A stretch of 64,000 nucleotides of DNA from Corynebacterium felinum (GTDB lineage: Bacteria > Actinomycetota > Actinomycetes > Mycobacteriales > Mycobacteriaceae), in contig NZ_CP047209.1 of NCBI RefSeq assembly GCF_030408755.1, positions 372,001 to 436,000 of the forward strand. Direction: 5' to 3'. The stretch's first letter is position 1; each line of letters begins with the position of its first letter. A program made the translations under genes and the position numbers. The notes beneath the pieces were generated by a model that ran no database searches, was not told the origin of the DNA, and was given only the letters and a program-made list of their open reading frames with translations. Below are positions 1-10,869 of this stretch, one piece after another.

Positions 1-664
1 AATTGCCCGCACAGGCTAGACCAATCGTTGCAGCCAACACCCGATCCCTGCGAATCACCTGAAACCCAGCCCAAAAACTTGGCTCCGGGGTGGAATCCTC
101 ACACGTAGCAGAAACGGGGCTTGTGCGGCGGAAGTGATAAAAGGCGAACACACTAGCAGCACTCAAAGCGAACGCAAGACCGAAAGCAAATTCCGTACGC
201 GCATGCAGCACCAGAAAACCCACCATACTCGGGGCTACAATGCTTGCCATCTTATCCGCCGCGCTCAGCCGCGAGACTAGAGTAGACAGCTGATTATCGG
301 GGAAATCACGCGACAACGAGAGCTGACATTGATCCGAACCAATACCCGCTAAAGCAAGCACAGTACTAATCACAATCGCAGCCCACGGCCCCATCAGTCC
401 CGCTGCAACAAGAAGAACCAGACACAGCAGTAGAGCGGTTTTCACCACAAGCACACCAGGAAGTAGCCGACGTGCCCCCACACGATCAACAAACTGCGCA
501 CAGGCAGTGGAAAGAAGCACAACGACCGAGACCGGCGCAGCATTCAAAATAGCCAATTCCACCGGACTAATCGCAGAAGCCGACACCAAATAGAGCGACA
601 ACGTGAAAGCCGCAATGGAACCAGCAAGCGCATCAAGTGAGTTGGAAAATAAAAATGCACGCAT
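1..664 (-). CDS. MFS-type permease, N-terminal part (cut by window start)
   Basis: The minus strand reads open from an ATG at 662-664 to the window edge, giving 221 residues. The product begins MRAFLFSNSLDALAG and is made of repeated hydrophobic stretches of about 20 residues. A short basic cytoplasmic loop (DRVGARRLLPG) follows the second one, as in loop 2-3 of Major Facilitator Superfamily transporters. The substrate cannot be told. A hairpin terminator lies just upstream, so it is not transcribed together with oppA. The C-terminal half lies outside the window. An MFS drug or metabolite exporter is the most likely identity, inferred from hydrophobic pattern only. Confidence 0.75.
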   Translation of the reverse strand, partial: MRAFLFSNSLDALAGSIAAFTLSLYLVSASAISPVELAILNAAPVSVVVLLSTACAQFVDRVGARRLLPGVLVVKTALLLCLVLLVAAGLMGPWAAIVISTVLALAGIGSDQCQLSLSRDFPDNQLSTLVSRLSAADKMASIVAPSMVGFLVLHARTEFAFGLAFALSAASVFAFYHFRRTSPVSATCEDSTPEPSFWAGFQVIRRDRVLAATIGLACAGN

Positions 665-701
665 AAAAGATGTTCACCCTAACCCTACAAACATCAAAAA
701 A

Positions 702-733
702 GGGGGGTCTATCACCGTCGCGATAGACTCCCC
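702..733 (-). terminator. Rho-independent terminator after oppA
   Basis: A 12-bp stem (GGGGGGTCTATC paired with GATAGACTCCCC, one G-T pair) encloses an 8-base loop. On the minus strand it is followed by a run of T (the A run at 696-701). It lies about 40 bases beyond the oppA stop codon. Confidence 0.85.
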
Positions 734-775
734 TTTCAAGGGAGCAAGTCCGTGAAAAGACCTGCGGATTAAAAA

Positions 776-2491
776 CTACTTGGAGTCTTTAGCCCAGCCG
801 ATATCCTGAGTCAAAGGCTTTGCAAAGTAGTTTGCACCAAGGTTTGCCAAGCCTGGGGTGGTGGCAATGATCTGTGGGCCGTTGTACATCGGGATCAAAC
901 CGAAGGTAGCAAAAGCTTCCTTCTCAAGCTTGTTGCCTTCCTTGATCTGCTCAGCCTCAGTTGGCAGCTTCTGCATCGCGGCGATCTTCTTATCCATCTC
1001 TTCGGTAGTAGTACCAGACAGATTCAAAGTGGAATCAGACTTGTAGGTCTGGCCGAAGTAGGCAGCACCCCAAGGTGAGTTCGAGCCAAAGGCCATGAAG
1101 AACAGATCGAAGTCCTTAGCAGAAGTAACCTTGGAGAAATCAGCCACTGGGCGTTCTTCAACCTTGAGGTCGACCCCGATATCCTTCATCATCTTCTGCA
1201 ATGCGGCAGCAAATGCCTTCGAGATTGCGCTATCGCCAATCAAGATATAGCGGATGGACAGCTTTTCACCGTCCTTCTCACGGATGCCGTCAGCGCCTTC
1301 CTTCCAGCCGGCTTCATCCAGAATCTTCTTGGCGTTTTCTGGATCGAACTTGGCGGCAGTGCTGAAGTTATCCTCGTAGCCTTCTTGGTTGGAGTAGAGG
1401 AACAGCGAACCAGGCGCAGTTTCGGTGTAATCCAGACCGTTGAAGCGGATAGCGGCGATCTGAGAACGATCGATACCGTTGACAATCGCTTCGCGAACCT
1501 TGACATCACCCAACAGTGGTGCTTGAGAGTTCAAAACAAGCAGGGAGTTGGCAGGCTGCAGGGTCTTGCGGATGGAAGCCTTATCGCCCATGCCCTTTAC
1601 CTTGGCCAAGTTGTCCTTGTTGCCAGCACCAGTCAGGTCAATCTCGCCAGCTTGGAATGCATTGATTTCAGCCTGAGACTCCATTTGGCGGTAGGTAATC
1701 TTGTCGAGCTTACCTGTGTCGCCCCACCAATTCTCGTTGCGCTTGTAGGTGACGATGCCGCCCTGAGGATCGAACTTATCAATCACATAAGGGCCAGCCC
1801 CCCACTCAGGGCGTGGGTTGTTGATGAAAGCTTCGTTGAATACCTCTGGAGTATTGACCGCAGGGTGCATCACGCTGGTGAAGATACCCTTCCACCATGG
1901 GTATTCGGTTTCGAAGGTGACAACAATCTGGAAATCGTCCTTACCTGGCTCAACAGAAACAACTTGCTCATAGCCATCGGTCGAGGAGGCAACGATGCTC
2001 TTATCCGTGCCGTTGAGCATCTGCCAGCTGTTAACAAATGCCTTCACGTCAATCGGTGTACCGTCATTGAACTTTGCATCAGGGTTCATTGTGTAGGTAA
2101 CAACAGTCTTGCCGTCCTTCACCTCATCCTTGACATCAAGAACGTAGGCGGGGTTCGGAACAAGAGTACCGTCGCCCTCCATGGAGAAGAACTGAGGCGT
2201 CTGCCAGCTTTGAATGTCACGTGCATATCCGGAAGCGTTACCGTGAGAGTCATTCAACTGTTCAGGAATTTCACTGATGGCCAAGCGGAGCTCGCCGCCA
2301 TCTTGAATCTGATCACGGTCGAGCTTGTTGTAATCACCGTTAGGGTTCAACACATGCTCGGTGTTCGAAGAGGAAGAAGAGGAATCGTTGGAAGACTTGC
2401 TTGTATTGTTTTCAACGTTGCTGCATGCGCTAAGCGTTAAAGCAGCTGCCGACAACGAAGCCATAATGGCTACGCGGATATTCTTTTTCAT
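776..2491 (-). CDS. oppA: Oligopeptide ABC transporter substrate-binding lipoprotein
   Basis: This is the extracellular solute-binding subunit (SBP family 5) of a peptide importer, 571 residues from the chosen start. A lipoprotein signal peptide (MKKNIRVAIM, then LTLSACS) places the lipidated Cys at residue 23. A low-complexity Ser/Asn linker follows, then the SBP_bac_5 fold (for example NPAYVLDVKD and FNDGTPIDVKAFVNSW). The ATG at 2489-2491 was chosen over one 14 codons upstream because AAAGGA sits at RBS distance and the product then starts with the lipoprotein signal. It is separated from oppBCDF by about 600 bases and a terminator, so it has its own promoter. The peptide or other substrate is not determined. 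Confidence 0.9.
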   Translation of the reverse strand: MKKNIRVAIMASLSAAALTLSACSNVENNTSKSSNDSSSSSSNTEHVLNPNGDYNKLDRDQIQDGGELRLAISEIPEQLNDSHGNASGYARDIQSWQTPQFFSMEGDGTLVPNPAYVLDVKDEVKDGKTVVTYTMNPDAKFNDGTPIDVKAFVNSWQMLNGTDKSIVASSTDGYEQVVSVEPGKDDFQIVVTFETEYPWWKGIFTSVMHPAVNTPEVFNEAFINNPRPEWGAGPYVIDKFDPQGGIVTYKRNENWWGDTGKLDKITYRQMESQAEINAFQAGEIDLTGAGNKDNLAKVKGMGDKASIRKTLQPANSLLVLNSQAPLLGDVKVREAIVNGIDRSQIAAIRFNGLDYTETAPGSLFLYSNQEGYEDNFSTAAKFDPENAKKILDEAGWKEGADGIREKDGEKLSIRYILIGDSAISKAFAAALQKMMKDIGVDLKVEERPVADFSKVTSAKDFDLFFMAFGSNSPWGAAYFGQTYKSDSTLNLSGTTTEEMDKKIAAMQKLPTEAEQIKEGNKLEKEAFATFGLIPMYNGPQIIATTPGLANLGANYFAKPLTQDIGWAKDSK

Positions 2492-3037
2492 GGATATGTC
2501 CTTTACGTTGCGGGTGCCATGAGTGGCGCACAAAGAGGCCCTTGAACTTTAACTTCAAGCACTGCAGCTTTCGCTCAGAGAAGTTACCTAATGCACCACT
2601 AAGAAGCGGATTCGATCAACTTAGTCCGAGATACTGTGCTCTCCGTCGCTTTTATAATATTAGTGTGGCGCACACTGTGAAAACTTAGCTATGCACCTGA
2701 GCAACCAAGGGAGGGGATGAAACTAATTCTGACCATTGTTTTCTGTAAAGCGATCCAGAATTCGGTCGAACTGGAGGGGGTAATTGGGGGTAAATATTAA
2801 ATAGATCACGTAGCTTATCTGCTCGCCTTCTTTCATTTAGAACGCGGCATAAACTGGTGAAGTCTCGACGCATAAGCGCGACGATATGCACGGGAATGAC
2901 AGGAGCAATTGGGAGGAGTGTCCTCAGGGAAATATTGACAATACTGTCTAAAAGCTTTGGATGTTCTAAGTATTATCCAATGTTTTTTTGGGGAGGAATG
3001 ATGCATGCTTTATGGCTGAATCAATGGCAAAAGAAAA
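2492..3037. other. Intergenic region upstream of oppA
   Basis: About 550 bases without a convincing gene. It is AT-rich, with a TATAATATTA stretch near 2654-2663 that could hold the oppA promoter on the minus strand, but no clear -35 element could be fixed. Short open frames on both strands lack RBS and family features. Confidence 0.5.
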
Positions 3038-3068
3038 ATCCTCGCCACTGGGAGTAAGCGGCGAGGAT
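3038..3068 (-). terminator. Terminator after oppDF
   Basis: A perfect 9-bp stem (ATCCTCGCC with GGCGAGGAT) and a 13-base loop. On the minus strand it is followed by a T-rich tract (TTTTTCTTTT). It lies 20 bases beyond the stop of the fused ATPase gene and separates that unit from oppA. Confidence 0.85.
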
Positions 3069-3087
3069 CAAATGCAGAGGGTGCTAA

Positions 3088-4971
3088 TTAGCGGCGCGCA
3101 ACCGTAGGATCTGGAATTGGAATAGCATTGAGCAACTTCTTGGTGTACTCGTGCTGAGGGTTATCAAAGACCTCATCCACATCGCCTTCCTCAACAAACT
3201 CACCCTTATACATCACAGCGACACGATCAGACAGATGGCGAACCACTGACAAATCGTGGGCAACAAAAAGGAAAGACAAACCAAGCTTTAACTTCAGATC
3301 CTCAAGGAGGTTAATCACACCAGCCTGAATAGACACGTCAAGCGCAGACACAGGCTCATCGAGCACAATAACACTCGGATTAGTAGCCAATGCGCGCGCA
3401 AGACCAATACGCTGACGCTGACCACCAGAAAAATGCCCAGGGAAGCGATCGATTTGACTGGAATCCAAACCAACCAAACTCATCAATTCCGCCACACGCG
3501 CATCCACGTCACCTTCATAGCCCAGCGAATGCAGCGGCTCAGCAATTACCTCACGCACAGTCAAACGCGGATTCAAGGAACTCATAGGGTCCTGGAAAAC
3601 AATCTGAACATCTTTACGCGCCTCCCTACGCTCCTTAGAGCTCATCTCAGCGGCATTTTTGCCATTGAGCTTCAAAAGACCGTTTTGCGGATTCAGATCC
3701 ATGATTTCCAACAAGGTTGTGGTTTTACCGCAACCGGATTCACCCACAATGGACATACATTCGCCTTCGCGAATATCGAAAGAAAGCCCATTGACCGCCT
3801 TGACAGTACCAATCTTGCGCTTAAACAAAGCGCCCTTCGTCAGCGGAAACTCCTTATGCAGATCCTTGACCTCAAGGGTGATTTTGCGCTCCTCACGCGG
3901 AACATCAGCCAGCATACTTTCGCTCAACGCCGGAGGCTTAAAAAGCTTCTCACCATTGATCATGCTGTCTGAAATTTCGTCCGCGCGCAGACACGCAGAC
4001 TCATGAGGCTTCTCAGTAGAGCCGATTTTAAGCAACACAGGCTCCTGTGAACGACAGTCATCCAGAGCCACTGGGCATCGAGGTGCAAACTGGCACTCAT
4101 CCTTCAAATTCACCAGAATTGGAGGATTGCCAACAATAGGGGTCAAAGGTTCAGTTTTGGGAACATCAGGGCGCGGAGTAGAACCCAAAAGCCCGATGGT
4201 ATACGGCATACGTGGCTGCGCAAACACATCAAACACATCGCCCTTTTCCACAGGGCGACCGGCATACATCACTAACACATCATCGGCGGTTTGAGCCACA
4301 ACACCCATATCGTGCGTAATCATGATGCAGGCAGCACCAGTCTCACGTTGAGCCAGTTTGATCACATCGAGGATCTGCGCCTGAATAGTCACATCGAGTG
4401 CGGTAGTAGGTTCGTCGGCAATCAGAACACGCGGATTATTCGCAATCGCAATGGCAATAACAACGCGCTGGCGCATACCGCCAGAAAACTCGTGAGGGAA
4501 AGACTTAATCCGCAGATGAGGCTCAGGGATACCAACCAGATCTAAAAGCTCGATCGCCTGCTTTAAGGCTTGAGCTTTGCTCACCTTTTGGTGCGCCAAA
4601 ATTGCCTCAACAAGCTGCGAACCAATATCGAACACCGGCGTCAATGCGGAGAGCGGATCTTGGAAAATCATTCCAATACCTTTTCCGCGAATTTTCGACA
4701 TCTGGCTATCGGTCTTACCGATCAGCTGCTCACCCTGGAAAAGAACAGAACCGGAAATATTGGCATAAACCGGAAGCAAACCCATAATGGCCATACTGGT
4801 TACCGATTTACCGGAGCCAGATTCACCCACGATACCTAAAGTGCGCCCAGGCAAAAGATCAAAAGAAACGCCACGAACCGCGGAAACAGAACCAGCCTCA
4901 GAAGGGAAATTAACAGTCAGATCCCGCACCGACAAAACAGGTTCATTCTGAGAAACCGAAAGTTGGCTCAT
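3088..4971 (-). CDS. oppDF: Oligopeptide ABC transporter, fused double ATPase (OppD-OppF)
   Basis: This 627-residue protein carries two complete ABC nucleotide-binding domains that drive peptide import. The first has Walker A GESGSGKS at about residue 49, signature FSGGMRQRV and Walker B VLIADEP. It is followed by the oligopeptide-type Cys cluster ([14 protein letters not shown]). The second has Walker A GESGCGKT, signature FSGGQRQRI and Walker B VIVLDEP. In many bacteria OppD and OppF are separate proteins; the fusion is common in actinobacteria. Its start overlaps the oppC stop by 4 bases (ATGA), so translation is probably coupled. It is last in the oppB-oppC-oppDF unit and is followed by a terminator. 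Confidence 0.93.
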   Translation of the reverse strand: MSQLSVSQNEPVLSVRDLTVNFPSEAGSVSAVRGVSFDLLPGRTLGIVGESGSGKSVTSMAIMGLLPVYANISGSVLFQGEQLIGKTDSQMSKIRGKGIGMIFQDPLSALTPVFDIGSQLVEAILAHQKVSKAQALKQAIELLDLVGIPEPHLRIKSFPHEFSGGMRQRVVIAIAIANNPRVLIADEPTTALDVTIQAQILDVIKLAQRETGAACIMITHDMGVVAQTADDVLVMYAGRPVEKGDVFDVFAQPRMPYTIGLLGSTPRPDVPKTEPLTPIVGNPPILVNLKDECQFAPRCPVALDDCRSQEPVLLKIGSTEKPHESACLRADEISDSMINGEKLFKPPALSESMLADVPREERKITLEVKDLHKEFPLTKGALFKRKIGTVKAVNGLSFDIREGECMSIVGESGCGKTTTLLEIMDLNPQNGLLKLNGKNAAEMSSKERREARKDVQIVFQDPMSSLNPRLTVREVIAEPLHSLGYEGDVDARVAELMSLVGLDSSQIDRFPGHFSGGQRQRIGLARALATNPSVIVLDEPVSALDVSIQAGVINLLEDLKLKLGLSFLFVAHDLSVVRHLSDRVAVMYKGEFVEEGDVDEVFDNPQHEYTKKLLNAIPIPDPTVARR

Positions 4972-5888
4972 GCTTTTCCTCCTGAATGAGAATTAGGATC
5001 AATCGCGTCGCGCATGCCATCGGCAATCAGCGCCAAAGAAACAGTAAGTAAAACCAAAGTGCCGGCAGGGAAATAGAACTGCCACGGTGCAGTAATCAGG
5101 GTAGAAGTACCACCAGAAAGCAACGTACCCAAGGAAACATCCGGAAGCTTCACACCCAAGCCCAAGAAGGACAGGCCAGTTTCACTCACAACCGTGCTCA
5201 CCGTACCGAGAACAAGCTGCAAAACAAGCAACGAGCCAATGTTGGGAAGAATATGGCGGAAAATGATACGAACATTGCTCACACCCATGTAGCGGGCAGC
5301 ACGCACGAAATCGTTTTCACGAACAGACAACGACAATGACCACAGCACACGGGCTGAACCCATCCAACCAAAAGCGATCAACACAACGATCAAAAGCTTC
5401 CAGTCACCGCCAGAATCGGAGACCAAAAGGGCGATGATCAAAAACGTTGGAACAGCCATCAGGAAGTGAATGATGGTGAGCACAAATTTCTCAATAGTGC
5501 CACCGTACAAAGCCGCAGCGGCACCAATGAAGGCGGAGATAAGAGTAGTCAGGAAAGACACGATCACCGCAATAGTCAACGAACGACCAAGGCCATGGGC
5601 TACCTGGGCAAAAAGATCGTTACCACCATCGGTGGTGCCAAACCAGTGCTCACTATTCGGAGCAGAAGACAAACTCAAAAAGTCTGGCTCATAATACGGC
5701 CACTTGGCAATCTGAGGGCCAATAATGGCAAAAGCGATCAGAATCCAGAAAATAACAAAACCAACCGCCGCACTACGATTCCGGAAAAATCGTCGAGTGT
5801 ATAGCTTTAACCGCGATGTGCCTTTGACAACCTTAACTTCAGCAACATCTGCAACCTCAACAGCGCTGTGCGAAGAATTCTTAGACAT
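4968..5888 (-). CDS. oppC: Oligopeptide ABC transporter permease (OppC type)
   Basis: An inner-membrane permease subunit of 306 residues. It has a cytoplasmic N-terminus rich in Val/Ala, an OppC-type N-terminal helix (FRNRSAAVGFVIFWILIAF), and the family hallmark LGTDxxG-like segment (HWFGTTDGGNDLF). The EAA-type loop is present (RAARYMGVSNVRIIFRHILPN). It begins directly after the oppB stop codon (TAAATG) and overlaps the ATPase gene, which fits one operon. Confidence 0.92.
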   Translation of the reverse strand: MSKNSSHSAVEVADVAEVKVVKGTSRLKLYTRRFFRNRSAAVGFVIFWILIAFAIIGPQIAKWPYYEPDFLSLSSAPNSEHWFGTTDGGNDLFAQVAHGLGRSLTIAVIVSFLTTLISAFIGAAAALYGGTIEKFVLTIIHFLMAVPTFLIIALLVSDSGGDWKLLIVVLIAFGWMGSARVLWSLSLSVRENDFVRAARYMGVSNVRIIFRHILPNIGSLLVLQLVLGTVSTVVSETGLSFLGLGVKLPDVSLGTLLSGGTSTLITAPWQFYFPAGTLVLLTVSLALIADGMRDAIDPNSHSGGKA

Positions 5889-6872
5889 TTAGCTCACCCT
5901 CACTCGTGGGTCGAGAATAACGATGAAAATATCGGCGAGCATAGCCGACACCGCAGTCATAGCAGCGCCGAAAGCTGCAACAGCCACCACACCGTGGACG
6001 TCATTTTTGGAAATAGTATCGAGGAAATAGACACCCATACCGTTCCACGCAAAGATCTTTTCCGTCATAACCGCACCAGTAAAGATGCCCGGAATGGAAA
6101 ACGCCACCGACGTAGCAACAGGAATGATGGAGGTGCGCAGAGCATGGCGTCGAATAGCTTGACTGCGAGTGAGACCCTTCGCGCGAGCCGTACGAACATA
6201 ATCAGCGTTGAGATTATCCAACAAAAGTGTGCGCTGAGTTAAATGGTAGCCAGCGTAACCGACGATAATCAGTGAGACAGTAGGAAGAACCAAATGCTGC
6301 GCATAATCGATTAACTGAGGGAAAAACCCAGTCACATCAGGATTGGCAGCGCCGGTGACATAGAACACGCGAGTGCCAGCCCAGGTATTAATCTTCAAAG
6401 CCACCGCGACAACAGCAATCGATGCAACAACGATGTGAACATTCATCGTAATAATCGAAATAGCCTGCCAAATGCGATCGCCGCGCTGATACTGGCGGCT
6501 CGCGGTGTACACACCAATGGCCACGCCAATAATAATGGTTAAGACAGTTGCAAGTAACAGCAGCTGCGCAGATACCAAGATGCGGAAACTTACCTGATCA
6601 TTAACACTGCCGCCAGTAGGGGAGCGACCCCAATCCCAGTGCAAAAGAACATTAGTAAGCCAGTACCACCAACGCTCAATAACTGGAACTTCAGGATTGA
6701 GATTATAAGGTTCGAGCAACCTAGTGATTTGCTCGTGACTCAACGGTGGACGTTGGCCTTGGTAATTGGACCGTGGGTCGAGGAACCATGACGCCAAAAA
6801 GTAAGTCAGGTTCGTCGCCAGGAAGACGATGAGTGTCCAGCTCAACGCTTTCCTAATCAGGTATTTGAACAT
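5889..6872 (-). CDS. oppB: Oligopeptide ABC transporter permease (OppB type)
   Basis: A permease subunit of 327 residues that pairs with OppC to form the peptide channel. The N-terminal helix (KALSWTLIVFLATNLTYFLASWFL), the periplasmic loop with YNLNPEVP, and the EAA loop (YVRTARAKGLTRSQAIRRHALR) are typical. The ATG at 6870-6872 was chosen rather than a start 37 codons upstream because the product then begins with the standard MFKYLIRK end and a GGAGACC RBS precedes it. It is the first gene of the oppB-C-DF unit. Confidence 0.9.
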   Translation of the reverse strand: MFKYLIRKALSWTLIVFLATNLTYFLASWFLDPRSNYQGQRPPLSHEQITRLLEPYNLNPEVPVIERWWYWLTNVLLHWDWGRSPTGGSVNDQVSFRILVSAQLLLLATVLTIIIGVAIGVYTASRQYQRGDRIWQAISIITMNVHIVVASIAVVAVALKINTWAGTRVFYVTGAANPDVTGFFPQLIDYAQHLVLPTVSLIIVGYAGYHLTQRTLLLDNLNADYVRTARAKGLTRSQAIRRHALRTSIIPVATSVAFSIPGIFTGAVMTEKIFAWNGMGVYFLDTISKNDVHGVVAVAAFGAAMTAVSAMLADIFIVILDPRVRVS

Positions 6873-8037
6873 GAGTTGAGGGTCTCCATGAATGGGGTCG
6901 ATACATGGGTGTATGTAATTATCTGCCCTCAAAAATGCGTGCAATCTTCCCCTCAAGCTCAAGGGGGTTCGATAAGAGTGCAAACCATGAAGGCAGGAAC
7001 AATCAGTTGGGAAAATCTGAGCTCATGCGCACAACCAACGCATGAGATGACACGAGAGATTCGCAAAAGTTTGTTTTTAATTTACATTCCAAGAAGCTTC
7101 GTTTAACAATCGTGTGCAAGACGTCGCCTCAAGCAATGTTGCGAGCTAGATCACAATTCTAAACCGGTGAATATATAAGGAAAAAATCCTCTATCCTTTT
7201 GTGCTAAAACCTAAGAATCGGGCCACGACCTTGGTGGAAGTGAAAAAATATGGAAAAACCAACCTTATTGCCACTGTTGTGAATGCTTTTCGCTAAGGTG
7301 TGCGAAGTGCATTTGGGGTTAGTTTCTTAATTATTCACAGAAAGAGTGAAGGTTAACATAGGAAGAAAGTTGTGTCTTGGAGGGTTTGTCGTTGCTGTGT
7401 GGTTCCCAGGGGTGGGAACTTCTGCGCGTGGTGAAAAAGTGAGCAAACTCACCAAAAGTGGCGGGGGTTTGCAGCTTGCGCGCTTAGTTTATTCATGCTT
7501 TAATAATCAGGTTGCTTTAACACGATCGCATGCTATCTGCTGCGGTGGTGGTGAAGTAAACATGACACCTTCACTTAAGGTGTTTCAAACATTCTCTACC
7601 AGAAACGGATCCATGCATTGGGTCAACGGTCGTGGTGGGAAGGTTTAAACATCTAGGAGGTTTCTTCAAGGGGAATTGAGCATAATGCCCAGTTCATCTT
7701 GAGGGCCAGGAAAGTGAAATAGGTTGCATGGCAAATAAACAGCGGCAGTATACGTTGGAGATCTTTTGAGAGCGCGCTTATCGCGAGTTTGATGAGTTCC
7801 CTTCCACCTTGACACTGAAAATATTGGGTCTTGTACCCCAGTGTGCTTGGAAACCGCGGCGAAGTTGTGAGCTTTGTAGCCTGAGCGCGTTTCCCGGCGA
7901 AGTCTAAAGACAAAAGTCAAGTGAAACTGGCGTTGTGCCCAGGTAACCAAAGAAACTTCCTGGACAACGTTATAGAGATAGATGAAGCGATTCCCACCAA
8001 TCCTTAGGATGTGGGACAAGCGAGGAAGAGGATAAGC
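6873..8037. other. Divergent intergenic region between oppB and the S10 operon
   Basis: About 1.16 kb without a convincing gene. It must hold the oppB promoter (minus) and the S10 operon promoter and leader (plus). A TTGACA at 7809-7814 is a possible -35 element but the matching -10 is poor. A small hairpin (ACACCTT/AAGGTGT, 7565-7583) followed by TTT could be a weak terminator or leader structure. Open frames here lack RBS and recognisable products. Confidence 0.5.
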
Positions 8038-8343
8038 GTGGCGGGACAAAAGATCCGCATTCGGCTGAAGGCCTACGACCACGAGGCAATCGACGCGTCT
8101 GCGCGCAAGATTGTTGAGACTGTTACCCGTACGGGTGCACGTGTTGTCGGCCCAGTGCCATTGCCAACCGAAAAGAACGTATACGCCGTTATTCGTTCTC
8201 CACATAAGTACAAGGATTCTCGCGAGCACTTCGAGATGCGCACTCACAAGCGCCTGATCGACATCCTCGACCCGACGCCGAAGACGGTTGACGCTCTCAT
8301 GCGTATCGACCTTCCGGCCAGCGTCGACGTGAATATTGCGTAA
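8038..8343 (+). CDS. rpsJ: 30S ribosomal protein S10
   Basis: First gene of the S10 operon, 101 residues. The product ([36 protein letters not shown]) matches the highly conserved uS10 family over its whole length. The GTG at 8038 is used: it lies behind GAGGAAGAGG, and its product has the normal N-terminus. S10 sits in the 30S head and, with NusB, also takes part in antitermination. Confidence 0.98.
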   Translation: MAGQKIRIRLKAYDHEAIDASARKIVETVTRTGARVVGPVPLPTEKNVYAVIRSPHKYKDSREHFEMRTHKRLIDILDPTPKTVDALMRIDLPASVDVNIA

Positions 8344-8376
8344 TCGACGAAATTCTTGGCATCCGGAGAATAAATA

Positions 8377-9033
8377 ATGAGTGAAAACGAGATCAAGGGC
8401 ATTCTGGGCACCAAGCTCGGCATGACTCAGATCTTCGACGAGGATAACCGCGTTGTTCCGGTTACCGTCGTTGAAGCTGGTCCATGCGTTGTGACCCAGA
8501 TTCGCACCGAAGAAACCGATGGCTACAACGCCATCCAGATCGCCTACGGCGACATCGACCCACGCAAGGTTAACAAGCCAGGCACCGGTCACTTCAACAA
8601 AGCAGGCGTCACCCCTCGTCGCCACGTAGCTGAAATCCGTATGGATGATGTTTCCGGCTACGAGCTCGGCCAGGAAGTTACCGCAGCGATCTTCGAAGGT
8701 GTTACCTTCGTTGACGTTACCGGTACCTCCAAGGGTAAGGGCTACGCTGGTGGTATGAAGCGCCACGGCTTCGCCGGCCAGGGTGCGTCCCACGGTAACC
8801 AGGCAGCTCACCGCCGTGTTGGTGGTATTGGTGCTTGCGCTACCCCAGGTCGTATCTTCAAGGGCAAGCGTATGGCTGGCCGCATGGGTTCCGACCGCGT
8901 CACCACCCAGAACCTCAAGGTTCAGAAGATTGACGCCGATGCTAACCTCATCCTGATCAAGGGTGCGATCCCGGGCAACCGTGGCGGCATCGTTACCGTT
9001 AAGACCGCAGTGAAGGGCGGTGCACACGCATGA
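8377..9033 (+). CDS. rplC: 50S ribosomal protein L3
   Basis: 218 residues. The N-terminus [15 protein letters not shown] and the later [19 protein letters not shown] and [11 protein letters not shown] segments are diagnostic of uL3, which helps to start 50S assembly near the peptidyl-transferase centre. Its last four bases overlap the rplD start (ATGA), indicating coupled translation within the S10 operon. Confidence 0.98.
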   Translation: MSENEIKGILGTKLGMTQIFDEDNRVVPVTVVEAGPCVVTQIRTEETDGYNAIQIAYGDIDPRKVNKPGTGHFNKAGVTPRRHVAEIRMDDVSGYELGQEVTAAIFEGVTFVDVTGTSKGKGYAGGMKRHGFAGQGASHGNQAAHRRVGGIGACATPGRIFKGKRMAGRMGSDRVTTQNLKVQKIDADANLILIKGAIPGNRGGIVTVKTAVKGGAHA

Positions 9034-9683
9034 CAAATCTGAAGTTGGACGTCCACACCGCTGAGGGCACCACTAACGGCACCGTTGAGTTGCCAGCAGA
9101 GATCTTCGATCGCGAAGCATCCATTGCTCTCATGCACCAGGTTGTCAACGCTCAGCTTGCAGCTAAGCGTCAGGGCACCCACTCCACCAAGACCCGTGGT
9201 GAGGTCTCCGGCGGTGGCCGCAAGCCATTCCGCCAGAAGGGTACCGGCCGTGCTCGTCAGGGCTCGATCCGTGCTCCTCACTTCGCTGGTGGTGGCATCG
9301 CGCACGGCCCTAAGCCACGCGATTACTCTCAGCGTACCCCTAAGAAGATGATCAAGGCTGCACTCTACGGTGCACTTTCCGATCGCGCTCGTAACGCACG
9401 TATCCACGTTGTTTCTGAGCTCGTTCCTGGTCAGACTCCTAAGACCAAGTCCGCACGTGCGTTCATCGAGCGCTTGACCGACCGTCGCAACGTGTTGCTG
9501 GTTGTTGGCCGTGAGGACATCACTGCTCAGAAGAGCGCTCGCAACCTGCCAGGCGTTCACATTCTGTTCGCCGACCAGCTGAACACCTACGATGTTTTGA
9601 AGTCTGATGACATCGTGTTCTCTGTTGAGGCTCTTGACACCTTCATCACCCGCGCTACCGGTGCGGCTAAGGAGGAGAACTAA
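9030..9683 (+). CDS. rplD: 50S ribosomal protein L4
   Basis: 217 residues with the uL4 signature: the [35 protein letters not shown] exit-tunnel loop around residues 46-75, then the Rossmann-like globular part. In E. coli L4 regulates the S10 operon; whether it does so here cannot be seen. The stop overlaps the rplW ATG by one base (TAATG). Confidence 0.98.
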   Translation: MTNLKLDVHTAEGTTNGTVELPAEIFDREASIALMHQVVNAQLAAKRQGTHSTKTRGEVSGGGRKPFRQKGTGRARQGSIRAPHFAGGGIAHGPKPRDYSQRTPKKMIKAALYGALSDRARNARIHVVSELVPGQTPKTKSARAFIERLTDRRNVLLVVGREDITAQKSARNLPGVHILFADQLNTYDVLKSDDIVFSVEALDTFITRATGAAKEEN

Positions 9684-9985
9684 TGGCTAAGATTGCCAAT
9701 CCGCGCGACATCATCCTCGCCCCGGTTGTCTCTGAGAAGTCTTATGGCTTGATGGAGGAGAACACCTACGTGTTCTTCGTTGCCAAGACCGCTAACAAGA
9801 CTGAAATCAAGATCGCCGTCGAGCAGATCTTCGGTGTGAAGGTCGCCTCCGTGAATACTCTTAACCGTGAGGGCAAGCGCAAGCGCACTCGCTCCGGTTT
9901 CGGTACCCGCAAGGCAACCAAGCGCGCCTACGTGACGCTTCGTGAGGGCAGCGACGCTATCGACATTTTCGGCGCTCAGGCGTAA
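9683..9985 (+). CDS. rplW: 50S ribosomal protein L23
   Basis: 100 residues. [38 protein letters not shown] and the basic [19 protein letters not shown] segment identify uL23. It lies at the tunnel exit and docks the signal recognition particle and trigger factor. Order and spacing are those of the S10 operon. Confidence 0.98.
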   Translation: MAKIANPRDIILAPVVSEKSYGLMEENTYVFFVAKTANKTEIKIAVEQIFGVKVASVNTLNREGKRKRTRSGFGTRKATKRAYVTLREGSDAIDIFGAQA

Positions 9986-10010
9986 GGAAAGGTCGAGGTA
10001 AGGAATAACT

Positions 10011-10853
10011 ATGGCTATTCGTAAGTACAAGCCGACAACCCCGGGTCGCCGCCAGAGCTCCGTTTCCATGTTCGAGGAGATCACTCGCTCGACCCCGGAA
10101 AAGTCCCTGGTTCGCCCACTTCCAAAGAAGGGTGGCCGTAACGTTCACGGCCACATCACCGTTCGCCACAAGGGCGGCGGTCACAAGCGCCAGTACCGTC
10201 TGATCGACTTCCGTCGTAACGACAAAGACGGTATCCCAGCGAAGGTCGCTCACATCGAGTACGACCCAAACCGTACCGCTAACATCGCGCTGCTCCACTA
10301 CGTGGACGGCGAGAAGCGTTACATCATCGCTCCTAAGGGCCTGAAGCAGGGCCAGATGCTTGAGTCCGGCGCTACTGCCGACATCAAGGTTGGTAACAAC
10401 CTGCCTCTGCGCAACATCCCAGCTGGTACCGTGATTCACTGTGTTGAGCTCAAGCCTGGCGCTGGCGCTAAGCTTGCTCGTTCCGCTGGTGCTTCCATTC
10501 AGCTGCTGGGTAAGGCTGGCAACTACGCAGTTTTGCGTATGCCATCCTCTGAAATCCGCCGTGTGGACATCCGCTGCCGCGCGACTGTTGGTGAGGTCGG
10601 CAACGCTGACCAGATCAACATTCGTTGGGGTAAGGCTGGCCGTATGCGCTGGAAGGGCGTTCGCCCAACCGTCCGTGGTGTCGTTATGAACCCGGTCGAT
10701 CACCCACACGGTGGTGGTGAAGGTAAGACCTCGGGTGGTCGTCACCCAGTGTCCCCATGGGGCAAGAAGGAAGGTCGCACCCGCAACCCTAACCGTTACA
10801 GCAACAACATGATCGTGCAGCGTCGCCGCACGAAGAACAGCAAGAAGCGCTAA
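10011..10853 (+). CDS. rplB: 50S ribosomal protein L2
   Basis: 280 residues, full uL2 length. [32 protein letters not shown] and the C-terminal [23 protein letters not shown] region are present. That region includes the conserved histidine near the peptidyl-transferase centre. An RBS (AAGGAATAAC) precedes the ATG. Confidence 0.98.
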   Translation: MAIRKYKPTTPGRRQSSVSMFEEITRSTPEKSLVRPLPKKGGRNVHGHITVRHKGGGHKRQYRLIDFRRNDKDGIPAKVAHIEYDPNRTANIALLHYVDGEKRYIIAPKGLKQGQMLESGATADIKVGNNLPLRNIPAGTVIHCVELKPGAGAKLARSAGASIQLLGKAGNYAVLRMPSSEIRRVDIRCRATVGEVGNADQINIRWGKAGRMRWKGVRPTVRGVVMNPVDHPHGGGEGKTSGGRHPVSPWGKKEGRTRNPNRYSNNMIVQRRRTKNSKKR

Positions 10854-10869
10854 GAGGAGGTAACGAAAG

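Noticed and set aside
744..772. A stretch resembling part of the 72-bp element (CCGCAGGTC and TTTTCAC on the minus strand)
   Set aside because: Only about 20 bases are similar, the paired ends are absent and it abuts the oppA stop; probably chance.
1385..2440. A 351-codon plus-strand frame over oppA
   Set aside because: Shadow of oppA, which has a lipoprotein signal and a full family match on the minus strand.
7346..7648. A 100-codon frame upstream of the S10 operon
   Set aside because: No convincing RBS and no recognisable product; more likely leader DNA.
7666..9036. A 456-codon antisense frame over rpsJ and rplC
   Set aside because: Antisense shadow of strongly conserved ribosomal genes, with no RBS or known domain.
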